DNA from: Austwickia chelonae
GTDB taxonomy: Bacteria; Actinomycetota; Actinomycetes; Actinomycetales; Dermatophilaceae
Direction: 5' to 3'
Length of the DNA stretch: 64,000 nucleotides
Assembly: GCF_003391095.1 (NCBI RefSeq)
Contig: NZ_CP031447.1
Coordinates: 1,550,001 to 1,614,000, forward strand
Below, piece after piece: positions 60,432 through 64,000 of this stretch. Below the pieces are notes generated by a model, which searched no databases, was not told the DNA's origin, and saw only the letters and a program-made list of their open reading frames with translations. Position numbers and translations under genes: made by a program. How positions within the stretch are numbered: position 1 is the first letter of the stretch; every line of letters begins with the position of its first letter.

Positions 60432-62708
60432 TCAATGATGACCGCGGGTGGGCGTGGGGTCGAGGCCTGCTGCCTTCCACTCCGCCAGAACTTCTTTCTC
60501 CAACGGGGTGGGAAGGAAGGACGCCGGAGCGAAGATCTTGCTGGGGGTGGACTCCTCCTCACTGGTCGGCATTCCGCCTGCACGGAAGGCCTTCCAAACC
60601 ACCCACATGGTGGTGGCGAAGACGATGAGGACGAGTAGCGCGTAGATGACCGACAGGCCCAGCTGGATGCTGGAGTTGAAGATCACCTGGTCGATCTGTT
60701 CCGGTGTCTTGGCGGTCTGGAAGCTCTGGGCTCCGGACTCCTTCGCCTTGATCGCTGCTTGTCGTACCGCGTTGTACCCGAGCTTCACGTCGGAGGAGAA
60801 GATCTTCTGGAACGAAGCGGTCTGCGTGACGATCAACAAGCCGAACAACGGCAGTCCAGGGATCCAGGAGTACTTGAACATCCCCTTCTTGCAGACGATG
60901 GCGAAGACGACGCACAGGGCGATGCAGGCCAACAGCTGGTTACTGATGCCGAACAGTGGGAACAGTGTGTTGATGCCGCCCAGCGGGTCGGTCACCCCCA
61001 TGTAGAGGATGCCGCCCCACCCGAGCACCACGATGGCCGAGCAGACCCAAGCACCGACTCTCCACGAGGGGTCGGCGAAACGCTTCATCCCGGGGATGTG
61101 TGCAATCGCGTCGGAGAACATGAACCGGGCGACTCGGGTGCCGGCATCGATGGTGGTCAGGATGAACAAGGCCTCGAACATCACCGCGAAGTGGTACCAG
61201 AAGGCTTTGTTACCCAGCAGGTTGAGCAAGGGGGTTTGGTGCATGACATCGGCCATGCCCATGGCCAGGGTCGGTGCGCCACCTGTTCGGGAGATGATGG
61301 TGCTCTCGCCGACCTGCTTGGCGGCGTCGACGTACATCGAGGCATCGACGGAACCCAGGGGCGCGCCGCCGGGGCCGACCAGGCCCAGTCCGTTGGTGTA
61401 GGCCGCTGCTTTCGCGGGGTCGGGCGCTCCGGTGAGCCCACCGGGTGCATTCATCGCGAAGTACAGATGCTGGTCGAGGGTGCAGGCAGCCACCAGGGCC
61501 ATGATCGCGACGAAGCTTTCGGTGAGCATGCCGCCGTAGCCGATGATCCGGGCCTGTTTCTCCTTCTCGATCAGTTTCGGTGTGGTGCCGGAGCTGATCA
61601 GGGCGTGGAACCCGGAGACCGCACCACAGGCGATGGTGATGAACAAGAAGGGGAAGAGCCCGCCGGAGAAAGCAGGTCCGGTGCCGCTTTCGGCGAACTT
61701 GGTCACGGATGGCATCTGGATGGTGGGGCCGACCACGACGATGCCCACGGCGAGCAGGACGATCGTGCCGACCTTCATGAAAGTCGACAAGTAATCGCGG
61801 GGAGCCAAGAGCAGCCACACCGGGAGGACCGAGGCCGCGAATCCGTAGAGCGCGATGATGATGGCCAGGGTCGGCTTGTCCAGGATGAAGTAGTGCGCGA
61901 AGGAGGAGTCTGCCACGTACTTGCCGGCCACGATCGAGATGACCAGCAGGACGACACCGATCAGTGAGATCTCGTTCACCGCACCTGGACGCAGGTAGCG
62001 CAGGTAGACACCCATGAACAGAGCGATCGGGATGGTGCAGGCGATGGAGAAGAGGGCCCAGGCGGACTCGGCCAGCGCACCGATCATGACAACGCCGAGT
62101 ACTGCGATGAGCATGATCATGATGGTCAGTACGCCGATGATGGCTGCCCAGCCGCCGATGGGGCCGAGTTCTTCCCGGGCCATCTGCCCAAGGGACCGGC
62201 CGTTTCGGCGCATTGAGAAGTGCAGCACCATGTAGTCCTGAACGCCGCCGGCGAGGATCACGCCGAAAACGATCCATAGCGTTCCAGGCAGGTATCCCAT
62301 TTGGGAGGCGAGGATGGGGCCGACGAGCGGACCTGCGCCAGCAATGGCGGCGAAGTGGTGTCCGAAGAGGACCCGCCGATCCGTCGGCATGAAGTCTTTG
62401 CCGTTGTCGAACTTTTCAGCCGGGGTGGCCCTGGCGTCATCGGGTTGGAGGAGCTTGCGCTCGATATAGCGCGCGTAGAACTGCAGCGCTATCAGATAGC
62501 TTCCGACAGCGGCGAAGACGAACCATCGGGCGTTGACCTCCTCTCCACGGACGAGGGCGATCATGATCCAGCCGACTCCGGCCAGGACGGCACAGACGGC
62601 TAGGTAGATTCGGGTCTTCCGCGTCAGACGCGAAGGCTCGTTCACAGCGATCGGAGGTAGCGCAGGGTCGTTCCGGACCTTGGCCTCCGTCACGGTGTCG
62701 ACGCTCAT
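60432..62708 (-). CDS. cstA: Carbon starvation protein CstA (pyruvate/peptide transporter)
   Basis: 758 residues with about 16-18 membrane helices. Family motifs include GHHFAAIAGAGPLVGPILAS near the N-terminus, GVQDYMVLHFSMRRNGRSLG and CGAVSGFHALISSGTTPKL. In enterobacteria CstA is induced on carbon starvation and imports pyruvate and peptides. GAGGAG lies before the ATG. It is first in an operon with ybdD; the upstream 330-base gap should hold the promoter. Confidence 0.95.
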   Translation of the reverse strand: MSVDTVTEAKVRNDPALPPIAVNEPSRLTRKTRIYLAVCAVLAGVGWIMIALVRGEEVNARWFVFAAVGSYLIALQFYARYIERKLLQPDDARATPAEKFDNGKDFMPTDRRVLFGHHFAAIAGAGPLVGPILASQMGYLPGTLWIVFGVILAGGVQDYMVLHFSMRRNGRSLGQMAREELGPIGGWAAIIGVLTIMIMLIAVLGVVMIGALAESAWALFSIACTIPIALFMGVYLRYLRPGAVNEISLIGVVLLVISIVAGKYVADSSFAHYFILDKPTLAIIIALYGFAASVLPVWLLLAPRDYLSTFMKVGTIVLLAVGIVVVGPTIQMPSVTKFAESGTGPAFSGGLFPFLFITIACGAVSGFHALISSGTTPKLIEKEKQARIIGYGGMLTESFVAIMALVAACTLDQHLYFAMNAPGGLTGAPDPAKAAAYTNGLGLVGPGGAPLGSVDASMYVDAAKQVGESTIISRTGGAPTLAMGMADVMHQTPLLNLLGNKAFWYHFAVMFEALFILTTIDAGTRVARFMFSDAIAHIPGMKRFADPSWRVGAWVCSAIVVLGWGGILYMGVTDPLGGINTLFPLFGISNQLLACIALCVVFAIVCKKGMFKYSWIPGLPLFGLLIVTQTASFQKIFSSDVKLGYNAVRQAAIKAKESGAQSFQTAKTPEQIDQVIFNSSIQLGLSVIYALLVLIVFATTMWVVWKAFRAGGMPTSEEESTPSKIFAPASFLPTPLEKEVLAEWKAAGLDPTPTRGHH

Positions 62709-63034
62709 TGTCGGCTCCTCGATGGGTGCTAGAACACGGGCAAGTTACCCATGGGTGTCAGCCCCGGGAAGCGCATCGCGCAAAGAATCGCCGACCGTTA
62801 GACGGTGGTGACCTGCACGAATACTCTCCCCTGAGTAGTTATGGGAGTGTATTCGACTCAGGGAGAATGATTCTGGCCTGTCCACCATGGACCGGAAGTA
62901 CCGCTACATCGGGAATCTTTTCATGGTGATTCTTTCCGCGAGAAGGTCAGTAGTGATATACGCGGGCTTGACGTGAAGCACAGGCAAAGCGGAGAGCAGC
63001 ATCGGCTCCGTCGAGCCTGACGCGCGGCAAGGCC
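62709..63034. other. Intergenic region upstream of cstA
   Basis: 326 bases without a supported gene. An imperfect inverted repeat with TCTCCCCTGAGT near 62825-62836 and ACTCAGGGAGA at 62856-62866 (one bulged C) is the main structure. It could be an operator of cstA or the 3' terminator of the upstream minus-strand folA-GNAT unit. Confidence 0.45.
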
Positions 63035-63637
63035 TCACCGAAGGGGAGAACCTGTCCGCAGGGACACCACGAGACGCACCTCGGTCACCGTCCGTCCCTC
63101 GGGGTCGACCACGCGTTCCCGGCGGGCGCCATCGGCAACGAAACCCGCTCCCTGGAGGTGGGCCCGCATCTCCTCATGTCCGATCAGAACCCAGCTGATG
63201 AGTAGATCACCGCCCCGCTGCTCGACACTCTCTGCCACGGCAGCCATCAGCCGGCTGGCGTGGCCCCGGCACCGATGACGTTCGACGACGCCGAACAGGA
63301 GCAACTCGGTGGCATCCAGGTCCGGTTCGTCGCCCGGCGCCACCGCCGCTAGACCGACGATGCTCTCGTCCTCCGCTGCGATCAGGAGCAGGTGGTCGGC
63401 CGACGGCGGGGCGGACAATGAGGAGCGCCAGGCCTGAGCGAAGGACTCAGGGGTGCACAGGGCGAGGGCTTCGGCCGGCAGGACATCGGTGAAGGCGCCA
63501 ACCCACAGATCTGCCTGGACCGCTCCGACCGCCTCGGCGTCGTCCGGGTTGGCTTGCCGAACAGTCGAACGAGAAGCCACGAGCCCGGTCGGTTCTGCGG
63601 TGGCGCGACGGCGGGGGAAGGGGAGCGGAACACTCAT
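63035..63637 (-). CDS. GNAT-family N-acetyltransferase
   Basis: About 200 residues. The acetyl-CoA loop region is LLLFGVVERHRCRGHASRLMAAVAE, with the C-terminal AHLQGAGFVADGARRERVVD. The loop (RHRCRGHASRL) is a fair match to R/QxxGxG/A. The acceptor is unknown. ATG 63637 overlaps the folA stop by four bases (ATGA), so the pair is translationally coupled; a TTG at 63643 is less likely. Confidence 0.82.
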   Translation of the reverse strand: MSVPLPFPRRRATAEPTGLVASRSTVRQANPDDAEAVGAVQADLWVGAFTDVLPAEALALCTPESFAQAWRSSLSAPPSADHLLLIAAEDESIVGLAAVAPGDEPDLDATELLLFGVVERHRCRGHASRLMAAVAESVEQRGGDLLISWVLIGHEEMRAHLQGAGFVADGARRERVVDPEGRTVTEVRLVVSLRTGSPLR

Positions 63638-64000
63638 CGACAAGGCCTCGCTATACGTTGATAAGTGACGAAAGCGAAGGCGAAACGATCATCACGATCG
63701 GTCTCCGCCCATTGGGATGGTTCGAGCACGGGGAAATGGATCTCACCGGAGGCTTCCGCATCGACCTCGGTTACTTCGGCATGGGTCGCGAGGGGGAGGA
63801 AAGCTTCGTAGATCTCCCCACCTCCGATCACCATGATGTGATCGGATCCGGGCAGCGCACGGGCAGCCTCCAGCGCCGCCACCGGGTCATGGGCGACAGT
63901 AGCGCCTTCGGCGGACCACTCGGTGTCCCTGCTCAGGACGACGGCGGGGCGACCGGGCAAAGGGCGGCCGATCGCCGCCCAGGTGCGTCGGCCCATGATC
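63634..64000 (-). CDS. folA: Dihydrofolate reductase, 5' part outside window
   Basis: The C-terminal ~122 residues of DHFR. IMGRRTWAAIGRPLPGRPAVVLSRD and the NADPH-binding IMVIGGGEIYEAFLPLA motifs are present, and the end VTYQRIARPCR is normal. The frame is open to the last base, so the N-terminal substrate part lies beyond the window. Reduces dihydrofolate for one-carbon metabolism. thyA usually lies upstream but cannot be seen. Confidence 0.93.
   Translation of the reverse strand, partial: IMGRRTWAAIGRPLPGRPAVVLSRDTEWSAEGATVAHDPVAALEAARALPGSDHIMVIGGGEIYEAFLPLATHAEVTEVDAEASGEIHFPVLEPSQWAETDRDDRFAFAFVTYQRIARPCR

Noticed and set aside
62708-62929. Small plus-strand gene upstream of cstA
   Set aside because: No ribosome site, starts on the cstA start codon complement and has no recognisable composition or motif.

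Overview
This window is a contiguous stretch of an actinobacterial chromosome of roughly 60% G+C. The evidence is a ClpP1-ClpP2-ClpX block with a ClgR-like box, an ileS T-box of the translational type, a mycothiol-nitroreductase-like DsbA protein, the folC-DUF4233-ndk order and many GTG starts. Many secreted serine proteases, a chemotaxis receptor and moderate G+C fit a Dermatophilaceae-type member of the Micrococcales, perhaps close to Dermatophilus. That placement is inference from recall; no search was run. There are no insertion sequences, integrases, CRISPR arrays or rRNA genes. Two tRNA genes (Gly-TCC and Pro-TGG) lie near 14 kb.

Layout. 0-6.6 kb: the 3' part of malQ, a UMF1-type MFS transporter coupled to pepN, and a DsbA-like oxidoreductase. 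6.7-13.7 kb: a membrane SpoIIE/PP2C phosphatase, an A+T-richer MBOAT plus SGNH-like O-acylation pair, an MmpL-type RND transporter and nagB. 13.8-19.0 kb: the two tRNAs, trigger factor, clpP1, clpP2 and clpX (cytosolic folding and proteolysis). 19.1-30.4 kb: a cluster of exported hydrolases. It holds two alpha-lytic/streptogrisin-type proteases, a protein made only of their prodomain, two trypsin-like proteases and a CAP-domain protein; a C39-like gene and valS lie among them. 30.5-33.1 kb: a VanZ/RDD membrane protein and a GlcD-like flavoenzyme. 33.2-43 kb: T-box-ileS-GNAT-folC-DUF4233, ndk, rpsO and pnp. 43-50.6 kb: a single-chain ABC exporter, an M4 metalloprotease/beta-propeller gene broken by two frameshifts, and a GDPD phosphodiesterase. 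50.6-58.7 kb: a chemotaxis receptor and a three-gene operon of a GltD-like Fe-S flavoprotein, pyruvate:ferredoxin oxidoreductase and a PyrD-like protein. 58.8-64 kb: a small unknown gene, dapB, cstA-ybdD, a GNAT gene and the 3' part of folA.

How the parts relate. Synteny around clp, valS, ileS and folC looks like the usual actinobacterial housekeeping block, opened up by exported proteases. Extracellular protein breakdown would supply amino acids and pyruvate. The CstA-YbdD pair (pyruvate or peptide uptake) and the NifJ operon (pyruvate oxidation to reduced ferredoxin or NAD(P)H) would fit such a lifestyle. Most transcription units end in strong stem-loops, many of them shared by convergent genes.

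The best candidates for something new are the free-standing S1E prodomain, the trypsin with a Pro/Ala-rich insert between catalytic His and Asp, the twice-frameshifted M4-propeller gene, the C39-like orphan and the low-G+C O-acylation pair.
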